Source of the DNA: Aurelia coerulea
Lineage: Eukaryota > Cnidaria > Scyphozoa > Semaeostomeae > Ulmaridae
NCBI GenBank assembly: GCA_039566865.1
Contig: CM076943.1
Coordinates: 19,068,501-19,132,500, forward strand
Direction: 5' to 3'
Length of the DNA: 64,000 nucleotides
Part shown: one piece after another, positions 12,601-21,686 of the stretch
Numbering within the stretch: position 1 is the stretch's first letter
Layout of the letters: every line of letters begins with the position of its first letter
Made by a program: the position numbers and the translations under genes
The notes under the pieces: generated by a model
Told to the model about the DNA's origin: nothing
Seen by the model: only the letters and a program-made list of their open reading frames with translations
Databases searched by the model: none

Positions 12601-14911
12601 AGAGTACTGGATAGATCGGAATGAATCAATATTTGCTTGACAGCCAAAAGATCGAAGCATTTTTGTGATTTTTTTCGACTTCTTACGAGCACTGGAAACA
12701 ATTAGTAAATTCAACTTTACAAAAACTTGGTGGTTGCAAAATGACTGAAAAAGGCCTAAAATACTTGATCAAATCATAAAGGACTCTTCGCTCAGAACAA
12801 CAGAGTAAGTACAATTTCGCATGGGTGAGAGCTATCGTCTTCATATTTATTGCGATGGGATTGAACATTTTAGTGTCTGTTTGAGAATCTATATCTTGTA
12901 ACTCTTGAGACAAGTGAAACGCCCACGAGTATTGTTTTGTGTGAGGAAAGTCCTAGCGATTTGATCAAGTGTTTTAGGCCCCTTTTCAGTAATTTTGCAA
13001 CCATGAAATTTGTGTAAAGTTGAATTTACCTATCTTTGCAGTTGGCTTTCAACTAGAATTTGAATCATTAAAATCCATGAAGTACTTGTGGTGCTACGAA
13101 TTTTTGAAAGTGGGAACTTTTTTCTGGCTCAGACGGTATATCCTATAAAGGTCTAGATTTTAAGATATTGCAACATACTTGTATATTACCTAAAGTACCC
13201 GGTGCCCTGAAAACATCTTCCTGCATCTGCCGAGAAATAAGTCAAAAGAAATAAGACAAAGTTTTGCAGTTAATTCTGACTGTGGGTCGCAAATCGTATC
13301 GCCGCGGATCGGCCTAGTGCATGATTGAATTGTGTTCCAGTGTTGTATAGTTCGCACCAATAAAATTAATATTGTTTCATTTGTTGCGTAGGAAAATTCC
13401 AAATGCATGTCCTTCCAAACTGTGGACATACTGTTCACGAAGATGCTCCGGACAAGGTAAATTTTCATCCGAATCTCTTATATGTTCGATATGCCATGGT
13501 CAATTTTAATTGCCACATTTGTTTCAAATAAAGTTGTTCAAATTCTTGTGACTACCTAATAAAAGCAATCTAACTTGTTTATACCTAATAAAAGCAATCT
13601 AACTTGTTTATAATGTGACTAGTTTACTCGATGCAGATACCTGGTGTGCCAAAAAGTATTCATTTTTGAAGCCCGCGATACATCTTACTGAGTGTCCCAA
13701 ACATTTTTTCGACGTTCTTCAAACTTGAACCTCAAAAACTTATAGCTCCGTAAATATTCAGCAGATTTGCAACATTCTTGTGTCTGAAATCAATTAACAA
13801 TCTTATGAATCCGCTTCTTTCATCATGGAACCCCTGCAGTATATCGTATTCTTTATATATAAATACTTTATATATATAATACTTTATAAATATCTTTTTA
13901 TATATATTTTATATGTTGGACCGATGTCAAATACTAATTAATTAATCTTCAGACAAAGTCATAAATTGTGCTTAGCGATGACTGTTCTCCGCTTTTTTCT
14001 GTCTACCTCTGGCGTTATTTGTAACTTCTAGGAAAACCTTGATCTTAAATGAACCTCAAGAAATCAAAAACATTGGCCAAATTTTAGAGCAAAAAATTAG
14101 ACATCGACTGTGAGAATAATCTTCGAAACTGTTTTGTTTGATTGGTAGTTTTCTCGTTGTCTTTTCTAGCTCAGTCTTTAGAAAATTTGATCACCGTTTC
14201 TCAATCGATTTAGGCTGTTTCCAGATTTGCAATTGCCAGCGTTTACACGGACCCAGTAGCTAGTCAGCCCGGGCCAACCCACCTAGACATGTAACCCTTG
14301 TCGAGGTTAGATTTGACCCATTGAAGCGGGTTGGTTTTTTGTAGAATTTTTCCGTGTGAAGGTGGGTCAGCTGAACCCGGGGTCGTGTAAACGCTTCAAA
14401 TGAGCCAACCCGGGTCATTTGAACAAAAGGTATGATCATGAAAACATAAGGCAAGCAAAAATCCAACTTGCCACTTGTCAACTAATGCAACTTACAGAGC
14501 TGCCCGGGCTGGCTACTTACCACGCCACCGAGCTGCCCTTGGCTCATGTCAACAGCAACTTTTCAATGAGGCGGTTTGAACTCACCCGGGGTGAATCCTA
14601 GCCTGGGTTCACGAAAACGTGGCCTGAGTGTGAAGCAACAAGATCCCACAATTTTAGGAGCCAATCGGCTGCGTGACAATCCTCTTTAAATCAAATTTAC
14701 TTTTATTATCTTTGTCGTTCAGGTAGCGGAGTTAATGGTAGCATTCTTACAACGTCACAAACTAGCAACACCAAAAAACATATTTCAGAGGTAGGTCACT
14801 ATGATTAAAAATGAATTCATATCCTCACTGTATTCCCCTTATCTTATTCATCAAATGTTGCTTATCAGTTTCAGTCGTCTCCGGATAAGGTCTTCCACCA
14901 TTTCCTGTTGA
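530..14911 (+). CDS. PPME1: PPME1, protein phosphatase methylesterase 1 (C-terminal two thirds, 9 exons)
   Basis: PPME1 is a cytosolic/nuclear alpha/beta-hydrolase that removes the C-terminal methyl ester from the PP2A catalytic subunit. The exons are 530-620, 2119-2184, 3935-4196, 4988-5045, 5677-5742, 8003-8047, 13392-13456, 14723-14790 and 14875-14911. All nine join in one frame (758 nt, about 251 residues plus stop) at GT-AG sites. Family landmarks appear in order: GTALEALSAMDGFLQSRPKA, RNLESAKVS, an acidic/Gln-rich loop, YTWRIDLTRTE, GWFQDMSKLFL, PKLLILAG, DRLDKDLTIGQMQGKFQM, and CGHTVHEDAPDK, whose His corresponds to the catalytic His349 of human PME-1. The catalytic Ser and Asp precede this part, so the 5' exons lie left of the window. 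The acidic loop is longer than the human one. The introns are filled with MITEs. Confidence 0.95.
963..1455. repeat. Diverged foldback repeat in PPME1 intron
   Basis: Arms at about 1077-1165 and 1365-1455 are inverted copies (TTTAAAGAGACACACTCGCA against TGCGATTGTGTCTCTTTAAA). The part before the left arm (GGCGGTAAGCAGAAATCGGT ... TTTGATGACGTCAC) resembles the centre of the foldback MITEs at 8177-8699 and 8877-9272. It is probably an old member of that family. Confidence 0.5.
2119..2184 (+). CDS. PPME1: PPME1 exon 2 of the window
   Basis: The acceptor is CTTTGTAG and the donor ACAG|GTAGGT. It encodes S-IRSNQVRNLESAKVSIPG-QLY. The RNLESA(K/R)VS core is diagnostic of PME-1. An internal CAG|GTGAGG could act as a cryptic donor but would break the frame. 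Confidence 0.93.
2962..3346. mobile_element. Foldback MITE in PPME1 intron
   Basis: The sequence from CATGGCGATAATGCACCGAT pairs with the inverse of AATCTGTGTATTATCGCCCA. The inner arms around CTCTGTTGATCAATTTGAGT (about 3051) and ACTCAAATTGATCAACAGAG (about 3229) continue the stem. The arms are about 160 bp each with a loop of about 60 bp. Both ends are flanked by TTTCAG, a possible short duplication. There are no ORFs. Confidence 0.65.
3935..4196 (+). CDS. PPME1: PPME1 exon 3, acidic and Gln-rich loop
   Basis: After the acceptor TTTTCAG the exon encodes CPKGKLEHMLNLN and then an acidic stretch with EETISEEELGDE. A low-complexity run follows, made of CAA/GAA codons (His-Glu-Gln repeats, about 4069-4140). 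In human PME-1 the same position is a disordered Glu-rich loop; here it is longer and Gln-rich. The donor that keeps the frame is TGT|GTATTC, a weak site, so the 3' boundary is less certain than the others. Confidence 0.85.
4988..5045 (+). CDS. PPME1: PPME1 exon 4
   Basis: The acceptor is TCTTTACAG and the donor GGAAAG|GTGAGT is strong. It encodes EEHVYTWRIDLTRTEIYWK plus the first base of the next Gly codon. It aligns with the YTWRIEL...YW block of vertebrate PME-1. Spliced directly to 5677, it gives YWKGWFQ, as in the family. Confidence 0.95.
5135..5209 (+). CDS. Candidate PPME1 cassette exon (75 nt, phase 1-1)
   Basis: The stretch lies between a good polypyrimidine acceptor (CTCCACTTTTTGAACAG) and a plausible donor (ACAAG|GTCAGC), inside the intron between the YTWRIDL and GWFQDM exons. 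Its length is a multiple of three, its phase is the same on both sides, and it has no in-frame stop. Inclusion would add 25 residues with three cysteines (LCDVCQSVHSASR...ATCEQ). I know of no such insert in PME-1 proteins, so it may be a lineage-specific optional exon or a chance splice-like pair. Confidence 0.4.
5677..5742 (+). CDS. PPME1: PPME1 exon 5
   Basis: The acceptor is TTTTTCATAG and the donor GCAG|GTAATG. It encodes G-WFQDMSKLFLSSSVPKLLIL-AG, matching the human GWF..LS.LFLS...PKLLLLAG strand and helix. Phase is 1 at both ends. Confidence 0.95.
6215..6268. mobile_element. 54-bp TAGCCTG mini-element with 9-bp target duplication
   Basis: The ends TAGCCTGCATGCAGCCTCAA and the inverse of TTGAGGCTGCACGCAGGCTA pair at 19 of 20 bases around a 14-nt loop. 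It is flanked by ATGAATAAG at 6206-6214 and 6269-6277, an exact 9-bp direct duplication. The termini match the 497-bp element at 26188-26684, which also has a 9-bp duplication. This is one of the shortest TIR elements one could expect to have transposed, and it lies in a PPME1 intron. Confidence 0.75.
7328..7863. mobile_element. Tc1/mariner-type MITE, family A copy 1
   Basis: The right end is GGTACTTTTTTTGGGACACC followed by CGG and a TA. The left end keeps AAAAAAAGTACTCC but has lost the outer CCGGGTGTCCC. Over its whole length it is an inverted copy of the element at 9360-9903 (for example the block around GATGATAAAATGTTTGCTTT at 7432). The short ORFs inside are not transposase-like. Confidence 0.75.
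8003..8047 (+). CDS. PPME1: PPME1 exon 6 (45 nt)
   Basis: The acceptor is TTCAAG and the donor CAAG|GTAAAT. It encodes G-IDRLDKDLTIGQMQ-G, almost identical to the human GVDRLDKDLTIGQMQG. Phase is 1 to 1. Confidence 0.96.
8177..8699. mobile_element. Foldback MITE, GCATAGG family copy 1
   Basis: The ends GCATAGGTTCCAAATCTTTA and the inverse of TAAAGATTTGGAACCTATGC are flanked by TA on both sides. The inverted arms are about 130 bp (TAAAATTTAATGACCTATTT on the left, AAATAGGTCATTGAATTTTA on the right). The centre carries AATTTGATGACGTCACA. It is non-coding and most likely Tc1/mariner-mobilised given the TA duplication. Confidence 0.8.
8877..9272. mobile_element. Foldback MITE, GCATAGG family copy 2
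   Basis: The ends GCATAGGGCTCAAATC and GATTTGAGCCCTATAC are flanked by TA. It shares the TAAAAAGGTGGTTGTAAAAT arms and the TTTGATGACGTCAC centre with the copy 180 bp upstream. The two copies differ throughout, so they are separate insertions, not a recent duplication. Confidence 0.78.
9360..9903. mobile_element. Tc1/mariner-type MITE, family A copy 2 (intact)
   Basis: This is a complete 544-bp element. It has TA at 9358-9359, start CCGGGTGTCCCAAAAAAAGT, end CTGGACACCCGG and TA at 9904-9905. It is inverted relative to the family A copy at 7328. It is non-coding, and the terminal pattern and TA duplication fit the IS630-Tc1-mariner superfamily. Confidence 0.85.
10100..10512. mobile_element. 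Foldback element, CACAGGAAGCCCAGGCG ends
   Basis: The arms at 10100-10270 and about 10335-10510 are inverted copies over about 170 bp, with pairs such as CTGTCTTATTTGTTGCACTT and AAGTGCAACAAATAAGACAG. The loop is about 65 bp. A transcript through the intron would form a very long hairpin. No flanking duplication could be assigned. Confidence 0.75.
11148..11775. mobile_element. Tc1/mariner-type MITE, family B copy 1
   Basis: The element runs from CTGGGTGAAGCAGAAAAAAG to TTTTCTGGCTCACCCGG, with TA on each side. It is the same family and orientation as 12553-13136, sharing internal blocks such as AATATTTGCTTGACAGC and CTGGAAACA. It is non-coding. Confidence 0.82.
12553..13136. mobile_element. 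Tc1/mariner-type MITE, family B copy 2
   Basis: The element runs from CCGGGTGAACCAGAAAAAAG to TTTTTTCTGGCTCAGACGG, with TA on each side. It is 584 bp and similar over its length to the copy 1.4 kb upstream. It ends about 255 bp before the catalytic-His exon of PPME1. Confidence 0.82.
13392..13456 (+). CDS. PPME1: PPME1 exon 7, catalytic His
   Basis: The acceptor is TTGCGTAG and the donor ACAAG|GTAAAT. It encodes G-KFQMHVLPNCGHTVHEDAPD-K. The His of CGHTVHED corresponds to the catalytic-triad His of PME-1 (His349 in human). The intron before it is about 5.3 kb and contains seven recognisable mobile elements or fragments. Confidence 0.96.
13840..13912. repeat. AT-rich low-complexity tract
   Basis: Repeated TATATA/TTTATAT blocks separate two short unmatched stretches in a PPME1 intron. 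This is simple sequence without other signals. About 200 bp upstream, at 13635, ACCTGGTGTGCCAAAAAGTA is a decayed CCGGGTG-type MITE end. Confidence 0.6.
14723..14790 (+). CDS. PPME1: PPME1 exon 8
   Basis: The acceptor is GTCGTTCAG and the donor CAGAG|GTAGGT. It encodes VAELMVAFLQRHKLATPKNI then FQ, matching the C-terminal helix VAEAVATFLIRHRFAEP of human PME-1. The upstream intron carries a CCCGGG-rich repeat (about 14238-14630) whose boundaries I could not fix. Confidence 0.95.
14875..14911 (+). CDS. PPME1: PPME1 terminal exon and stop
   Basis: The acceptor is TATCAGTTTCAG. In the frame set by exon 8 it encodes S-RLRIRSSTISC and then TGA at 14909-14911. The family is poorly conserved here, and human PME-1 also ends in a short tail with a final Cys. 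No canonical AATAAA was seen nearby, so the 3' UTR end is unknown. Confidence 0.8.
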
Positions 14912-15104
14912 TAGCCAAAATTCCAGGAATTCCGCATAAGCACCATGTAGCGAAGTTTGATGGCACGGAAGTAAATCAATTATGCTAAGATAGAGGAGGG
15001 TGAAGTAGATGATTGTTAATAGTGTGACGTAATTTTATGATAAAGCGACAGGGAAAGACCCAATTTCACTATGAAATATTGGGCAAATCACAGATAAAAC
15101 TGTA

Positions 15105-15828
15105 TCGGGTGAGTAGACAAGGTCTTTACACAAGGTCCCTCAACTTAACGCTCATCTCATTGAAGTGAATTGGTGTTGTTGTGTCGCTCCAGTGTGGTTA
15201 TAGCGTCCATCAGTGTATCAATAGCAATAACTACAAACGTGTAATCAGTCTATCGGACGAGAACTAAAAACAATCCCCTTTTGAAAGGCCACAGCTCCCT
15301 GGGTATCAAAAAAATGATATTGTCAAATACATCATTTCATAGTGAACATGTTCAAATAGATTTTAAATTTGACCTCCCAGAACTCGGCCACTCCGTCTTG
15401 AAATTAGAAGCGATTTTTTCGAGAAAGCCCCTGCAAGAAACTTCCAAAAATTGCATAAAATCACGACTAAAATGCATATCTATTTCATCTAGCAATGACT
15501 TGCACATGCTTTAACACGTTTTATTCCTATGGGCGGATGCAAATATCATTTCGTGGAGCATAACAGCATCATTCTGGAAGATTCCATCGTCCCAAGAGGA
15601 TAAAACGTGCTAAAACATGTTGAAATCATTGTGGTAAGGAAGGAATATCATAGAATTTTGGTCTTGTTTTTAGGCCTGTTTTGATGGTTTTTTTGGAGCC
15701 TAATTTCCGAATAATTTCGGAGTGGCTGAGTTCAGTCAGGTAAATTTTTAGGTCTCCTGATAGCATCGTCTTGATATTTAGGAAGTCGTGACTTTTTAAA
15801 AGGGAATGGTTATTATTGACTCAACCAG
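15105..15828. mobile_element. Tc1/mariner-type MITE, family C copy 1
   Basis: The element starts TCGGGTGAGTAGACAAGG and ends TTGACTCAACCAG, with TA on each side. The body (AAGGCCACAGCTCCCTGGGT ... AGGAAGTCGTGACTTTTTAA) matches the element at 21058-21686. About 130 bp of extra sequence follows the left terminus. Confidence 0.7.
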
Positions 15829-15960
15829 TACCTTACCAAAATTCATCAATACTAGGCACAATGGTAAGGTAGTCCCAGCATGGGTAAAATTACGGCGTAC
15901 CACATTTTAAACACGTACCACAATTGACGGCACAGCTCGGATAGAGCTCGTTCTGTAGAT

Positions 15961-16220
15961 GCTATGCAGAACCAATATTTTGGTATACGCAGACTAAACT
16001 TTATCCGTGCCCTGCCCAAAAAGATTCTGCGGTGTAAATGGGAGATGCTATGTAGAACCAATGCTTTGGTATACGCAGACTAAACTTTATCCGTACCCTG
16101 CCCAACAAGATTCTGCGGTGTAAGTGGGTGATGCTATGTAGAACCAATGCTTTGGTATACGCAGACTAAAAATCTTTATCCGTGCCCTGCCCAAAAAGAT
16201 TCTGCGTTGTAAGTGGGGCT
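15961..16220. repeat. Tandem repeat, three 86-bp units
   Basis: GCTATG(C/T)AGAACCAAT starts units at 15961, 16047 and 16133, so the period is exactly 86 bp. Each unit contains TTTGGTATACGCAGACTAAA and ends near TTCTGCGGTGTAAG. The third unit has a 5-base insertion. I see no coding role. The flanks (15829-15960 and 16221-17025) show no recognisable feature. Confidence 0.9.
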
Positions 16221-17027
16221 TAACTCGTTTGAATTTTCTGCATGTTATTCAGTTGTAATCTGTAGTTCTAAAGACATTCCGTGTACTATTCATGCTATTG
16301 ACATATCCAAGTTACATACAACCATATAGTCACTATGGTACTACATTCCAATAAGTAAGACATGAATTAGGTTAGACGTTCTAAAGTAAAACGGCAGAGC
16401 AGAAACTGCTCGCGCATGCACGAAAATTCGTAACTGTGAGGCCCCCTAGCTCCCTGCAACAGATCCCGTACCATCAACAGCGAATCTAAATATTCTCCTA
16501 TTTCTCATCATACTTTGCTTTCAAAATCAAATCAAATCATCTTCATGTTTTAAAGTTGGCGTGACATAGTTATGAGTGAATTGTTTAAGATTGCATGCAG
16601 AGATGGGAGGATTTGTTTTAAAATATTTCTTTGCATGGGTTTAACCAGATAAAGCCTATTGTGAATGACCACTGACTATGGTAACATTGACTATTTTGTT
16701 TTGTTGTTGTTGCTTTGTCATGTGACTCAGTAAGAGCTCAATCATAAATGACTTAATCATACATGGAATTTACAGTTAATGAATTTCAACGGTTATGAAT
16801 CTAAACGCTCCTGGATCGATTCTCGCCAGGAGAATTTTTTTCTCCAATTGCGGTTGCCCATTCATGATAAATGCATAGAATGTTATGTAGCATTGTTCTA
16901 AATTCTTAGCAAAATTCTCGTCCATATTAGAGTAACAATGTAATTTTAACACATTTTTACTTTGTATGGAATTCATTTTCGATTCAATTTTCTATATCGA
17001 AAGCTTCACATAAAATCACCTAACATA

Positions 17028-17796
17028 CCGGGTGGCACAAAAAACGCAACAGATTTGAAAAATTCTAATGCAAACTGTTTTATACTCAATATCCAACAAT
17101 TATTTTTATTTAAATCTGCAATAATTAGACTAAATTTTGATGTATTTTCCAGTATTTTGGTGACTTGGTTGTAGAGTTAAAAATCAGCAAAATTCAAAAT
17201 TGCCCCTTTGTCAAAACCAGAGCTGCTGTATTAACAATGGTGAATGTCAAATCGTAAAAAACGAGAATCCCTGCAATCACAAAGCATTGCTGACAAGCAC
17301 GCAAACACGCAATTGAACAGACACTTTCATAAAGATTTCTGTCAAAATATAATCTTGCTTCCTAAGTGTCCATAATGGTTGCTTACTTTTTCTAAAATGA
17401 CTAGGCCATTATCAGATTTATACTTTCAATTATAAATGAACACTGAGAACTCCCTCGAGAATGGATAACTCATGAATCAGTAAGGGATCCCTTTGTTACA
17501 GTTTCTTAATGAAGTTGTGTGCTTGTTCGTAATCATGTGACGTTTCAGGTATTGGCATGCTTTTAAATTTACAGTATACTTTGCAATAATGCTGGTAGCT
17601 CTAGTTTTGCCCTGACAGCAAGTTTGAAGTTTGTTGATTTTTAACTCTTCAATCAAGTCACCAAAAATTCCGAAGAATGTATCAAAATTTAATCTAATCA
17701 TTGCAGATTTAGATAAAAATTCTCATTTGATTATTGATTTGAAACAGCTTGCGTTAGAGTTTTTTTTAATCTGTTGCGTTTCTTTGGGACATCCGG
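17028..17796. mobile_element. Tc1/mariner-type MITE with long TIRs, family D
   Basis: TA, then CCGGGTGGCACAAAAAACGC, and at the right end TGTTGCGTTTCTTTGGGACA followed by TCCGG and TA. The inverted arms extend about 210 bp (AAATCTGCAATAATTAGACT against AATCTAATCATTGCAGATTT). The element is 769 bp and carries only short shadow ORFs. Confidence 0.82.
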
Positions 17797-17798
17797 TA

Positions 17799-18770
17799 GA
17801 CTCTCGTCCTCATTCGTTGTTTTCGCTCAGAAGGTTATCAAATGTCATAACCAATGAATCTCAACCAAAACCCGGACAAACGGTCCCATCTTTTTCGGGC
17901 AGCGATAATGCTCCATGACATGTTTGGATAAAAGCTGCAAAAATGCTCGAGATTATTCTCAAGTGTTTTGTGGAACGGTTTCAGAGTCGTGATGGGGCCA
18001 ATTATTTGGAATGCGTGTTCATGTGCTTTGATGTTCGAGCCAACTGGAAAAGGGGGCTATCATCAATGCTACCGAAGATAAATCTGGTGTAAAGTTGAAA
18101 GACTTTCAGAGAGTTTATCGTCTCAGCATATCAAGACGTTATTGTTCGTGCCCAGGTTGTTATTGGAAGGCGTTTTGTTTCACGCTTTTAGCAATGATTT
18201 TCAAAGGCACAAAATTCGTTGTCCTGGTGTTTTGATAAGTTTTGCATGATTCCTTGTTGATTGAGGGTAAATTGTGGTTGTTGTAGTCCTATTGTGCAGC
18301 AAAAGATGTTGTCGCAAGTCTACATTTAACCTACGCACATAGCATAACATGTGATGTATCACTGATGTAATTTCTCAATCAAATTCTCATTAATATCATA
18401 ATCCTTAACATCATCCTTATCATTGCTTATCACCATAAATCATATTATTAGTTTTCAAACTAATACTCCACAGGAATTTTTTTCAGAGTAAGGATACTCT
18501 TTCGGACGTTCGGTTTTGATTCTTTTTCATAACAAGGTTTCCGACCTGACTGAGATTTTAACTTCAAAGATAAGAGTGTCTCCTGTGATGCTTTCTGTGG
18601 CTTACTTCTATGTTTTTGCTGATAATAAAAGTGTTTCTGATTCCGCTCGACTGCCAAACCGCTACGTAGCCATGATACTTAAACTTTTGATACTCGACGT
18701 AAATGGTCAGGTACATTTCAGTTATAACCATAGTCATAACGAGTTGTAGGAAGCTACTACCTTGCGAAAT
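17799..18770. other. Unassigned intergenic stretch
   Basis: No gene or bounded repeat is recognised. Around 17860-18200 several partly open frames could be a decayed coding sequence; one contains GSDNAP followed by a stop. At 18600-18710 an open stretch ends at a GT. Neither has a recognisable domain. Confidence 0.3.
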
Positions 18771-18774
18771 TACG

Positions 18775-18880
18775 CATTCAAATAAGCAACTTGAGTGTAA
18801 AGACGTCATCATGCGCAAAGATTTATCCACGATCTTCGCGCGTGATGACGTCACTATGTACAAATTGCTTTTTTGAATTA
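18775..18880. repeat. Short palindrome with GACGTCA arms
   Basis: AGCAACTTGAGTGTAAAGAC and GTCATCATGCGCAAAGAT pair with ATCTTCGCGCGTGATGAC and GTCACTATGTACAAATTGCT. The arms are about 45 bp with a loop under 10 bp. The motif TGACGTCA is CRE-like, but the palindrome looks like a MITE core. Confidence 0.6.
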
Positions 18881-18955
18881 GTAATCTCGAAGGGAAAATA
18901 TGAAAAATGATGGAAATAAGTACGATACACCATGCATAAACGGCACAATCTTGTA

Positions 18956-19170
18956 CCGGGAGTCCCAAAACAGTACTCCTGTTGGAAAGATTGCCAAAAT
19001 TTGATTCTTCAAATTTCTTCCTTTTCCAAGCAGATCAAAGACCAAATTATTGTCTCAGATATGGTCGATCTTGTGATTTGTTTTCAAATCAGCAAATTTA
19101 GCTCGTTTTAGGGCTGCCTGGTTTTGAAGCATATGACAAAAAGCATAGATGATCACCAGTGATCACCAGT
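18956..19170. mobile_element. Family A MITE, truncated copy 3
   Basis: TA then CCGGGAGTCCCAAAACAGTA begins a copy collinear with the left half of 9360-9903 (both have AGATCAAAGACCAAAT and GGGCTACCTGG/GGGCTGCCTGG). It stops where the LINE fragment starts, so its right half is missing. A small duplication GATCACCAGTGATCACCAG lies at the junction. Confidence 0.7.
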
Positions 19171-19187
19171 TTAATCGTTTTTGTATA

Positions 19188-19871
19188 TCAAACTCCTATA
19201 TTGTGTTCGTCTAATTTTTTGACGGGTATGTTGTTAAAGAGGATCACTTTATGATCTATTTCGTTTCCTTTCCTTAAAAATAATACCTCAACGGCTTGCT
19301 TTTGTGGATCGGGATTGAATGACATCCTCCAAACTACCGCCCATTGTCTTATCACCTCCATGTCATGGTTCATATGATTTGCAGCTTGGTTAGGTTCTTG
19401 GGCAACCGTAAACAAGGACGTGTCATCAGCAAAAAGTTTAACATTACATTTCAAGTCTTTCGTGAGATCATTCATGTAAACAAGAAAAAACAATGGTCCT
19501 AAAATGGAGCCCTGGGACACTCCTGCTAAAATATCTCCCCAACTAGAACACTGTCCATTCAGAACGGTTTGCTTTTTACGGCCTTCAAGAAAACTTTGGA
19601 TAAGGGAAAGAATTTGTCCTGAGACACCACATCGTTTTAGTTTATAAATAAGACCATCATGCCATACTCTATCAAATGCTTTAGAAATATCGAGATACAC
19701 GGAACGAATATCTTGAGGAGGATTACAGTCAAATGCCTCAAAAATTGTATGCGTTATGGAAATTAATTGGTTGACTGTTGAGTGACTGTTGACCATGCTA
19801 TTTCGTAGTCTCGTGGAGGAAAAGGCAGCATTATAAAGTAAGACGAAGAGTACAGTTTGCATCAGCCCCAC
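19188..19871 (-). pseudogene. LINE reverse transcriptase fragment (palm domain)
   Basis: The minus strand is open for 227 codons. It shows RT motifs in order: STVNQLISITHTIFEAFDC, LDISKAFDRVWHDGLIYKL, an AGVSQGSILGPLFFLVYMND block (PQG motif as SQG) and FADDTSLF, the catalytic F/YxDD centre. The pattern is that of Jockey/CR1-group non-LTR retrotransposons. The fragment lacks the endonuclease, the N-terminal RT part and the C-terminal domain, so it cannot be autonomous. It abuts a truncated family A MITE on its 3' side. Confidence 0.9.
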
Positions 19872-20320
19872 ATCAACGGTGCATTATTACCTGTGTAGAA
19901 ACCAAACATCAACCACGCTTAAATGGTTGCCGGTTGGTGGTTTACGTTATATTCCCGTTTTTCCTGGTTACGCCCTTGTAGGAAATGCAACTCAATGACT
20001 GTTTTTAAGGCTAAGATTACATCAAATTTAACCCAGCCAAATTTTTGCATATAATTTGTTAGTTTGGCTGGGTTACATTTCCTATCACTCAGGGCGTGAT
20101 CAGGTATAAACGTAGCCATATCAATTGGGCTTGCAGACGTGACTGTTTACAAAAATGAATACTGAATCAACTGTACTGTAACTAAACATTGTCATGTGAA
20201 AATACTGTGAAAGTGTTCCAGGGCAATTTCCACTGTTCATTCAGAAAGGAGACAGTCTGAAGTTTGAAGTAGTGCGAGGAAAACATCGCAAAATATTGAG
20301 GAAGATAGCGTCCGAGAGAG

Positions 20321-20452
20321 CAGAGCCGTAGGAGGCATCTCAAATTTTGGGGGGGGGAGTGGCACGACACTCCAAGGGCACGTTCTCGTTAAGCTAAACG
20401 GGCACTTCCTGAAAATAGAAGAGCACTTCCTTGTTCATTGCAAAATCTGCTT
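20321..20452. mobile_element. hAT-like CAG element, truncated copy
   Basis: CAGAGCCGTAGGAGGCATCT, then GGGCAC, CACTTCCTGAAAATAGAAGA and TTGCAAAATC follow the order of the complete 166-bp element at 62061-62226. The right terminus is missing. Confidence 0.6.
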
Positions 20453-20454
20453 AT

Positions 20455-21056
20455 ATATTTGCTTAACAGTAGTGACTTGAGCATGTTTTATCCTCGCGGG
20501 AGGATGAAATCGCCCAAAATTTTTGTTTTGCTCCTATTATGTGTGCCGGGGGGGGGGGGGGGTGTGGGTGGGGTAACTTAAGTTTCCATGATACGGCGTT
20601 GTGCCATTCAAGGCGTAAAACTACTACCCATAAATCCGGAAGAAGTTCTGAAAAATATACCCATAAATCCGGAAAAACCGAAAAAGTTCACCCATTAATG
20701 AAGTTTTACAAAAAAAACATACCCATAAATCCGAAAAAATATAAAAAATCGTTGAAAACTATACCCATAAATCCGGATTCTATCATAAAAAGGTACCCTA
20801 AAAAATAACAGAACCCCGTACCTTGGAGAACATAAGTTACCCCCCCCCCCCCGGGTATGTGTGGCATTTGCATGCTCCCAACGGGAAAGTGCGTGCTGAA
20901 TAATGTACAAGTCATTGCTGCAGGCAGAAATATTAGGGACATTGATCGTGATTTTGTGCCATTTTCGAAGGTTTCTTGACAGGGGCTTTTTCGAGAATAT
21001 CCCTCTCAGTTTCAGTGCTGACTGATCGATTTCCATTAGGTAAATTTTAAAAATAT
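20455..21056. mobile_element. Family C MITE fragment, interrupted by a G-run element
   Basis: TGACTTGAGCATGTTTTATC before the nested element and AAGTCATTGCTGCAGGCAGA after it are collinear with the centre and right arm of 21058-21686. The copy is split at TATGTGTG by the insertion at 20546-20855. It butts directly against the intact family C copy. Confidence 0.6.
20546..20855. mobile_element. G-run/C-run element copy 1, 8-bp duplication
   Basis: CCGG and a long G-run open the element, and GTTAC, a C-run and GGG close it. TATGTGTG flanks both sides exactly (20538-20545 and 20856-20863). The inside is a degenerate tandem repeat of CCCATAAATCCGGA-type units. It is the most diverged member of the family in its interior. 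No coding capacity is visible. Confidence 0.82.
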
Positions 21057-21057
21057 A

Positions 21058-21686
21058 CCGGGTGAGTCAGAAAAAAGGATCCCTGCTTGGAAGGCCACTG
21101 CTCCATGAATATCAAAGCAATAATATTGAAAAATGTCTTGTTTTATTGCCAATATGTTCAATTAGGTTCAGTAATTTACCCGGCCTTAATCGGCCATTCC
21201 TTCCCGTGGATATGGGTGATTTTCTGCAGAAAGCCCCTTCAAAAAACCTGCAAAAACGAATGAAAACAATGAGCACATTTTCCTTCCTAAAATTGATGAC
21301 ACTCACATTAATTCATGTATTTTGTCCTCTTGGGAGAATGGAATCCCCCTGAATAGGTCATCGATACCAGGGGGAGGACTTGTTCATCCTCCCAAGAGGA
21401 TAGCACGTGCTAAAGCGTTCACAAGTCATTGCTGTAAGGCCATTGTAAGGCAGAAATGTTAGGGAAATCTGTTCATGATTTTGGGCGCGTTTTGAAGGGT
21501 TTTTGAAGAGTTTTCTGGAGAAAATCCCTCATAACTTCAGAATGGAGTAGCCGATTTCAGTCAGGCAAATTATATAGTAGATTTGAACATTTCTACCATT
21601 AAACTATATATGTGCCGATATTATTGTCTTGATATCCAGGGAGGCGTGACCTTTTAAACGGGGATTCTTTTTTCTGACTCACCCGG
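21058..21686. mobile_element. Tc1/mariner-type MITE, family C copy 2 (intact)
   Basis: TA, then CCGGGTGAGTCAGAAAAAAG, and at the right end TTTTTTCTGACTCACCCGG then TA. It is 629 bp and non-coding. Internally it contains CTCTTGGGAGAATGG and, inverted, CATCCTCCCAAGAGGAT, so the centre also folds back. From 21690 to 22375 nothing is recognised apart from a short related fragment ending CCTCCGGTACG. Confidence 0.85.

Noticed and set aside
17811..18250. Possible Tc1/mariner transposase remnant (GSDNAP followed by a stop)
   Set aside because: Only one short motif matches. No second catalytic block, helix-turn-helix or consistent frame could be followed.
18516..18749. Open stretch MILFHNKVSDL... 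ending near a GT, as a possible exon
   Set aside because: It has no recognisable domain, no partner exon and a weak acceptor. The reverse-strand ORF over the same place is equally featureless.
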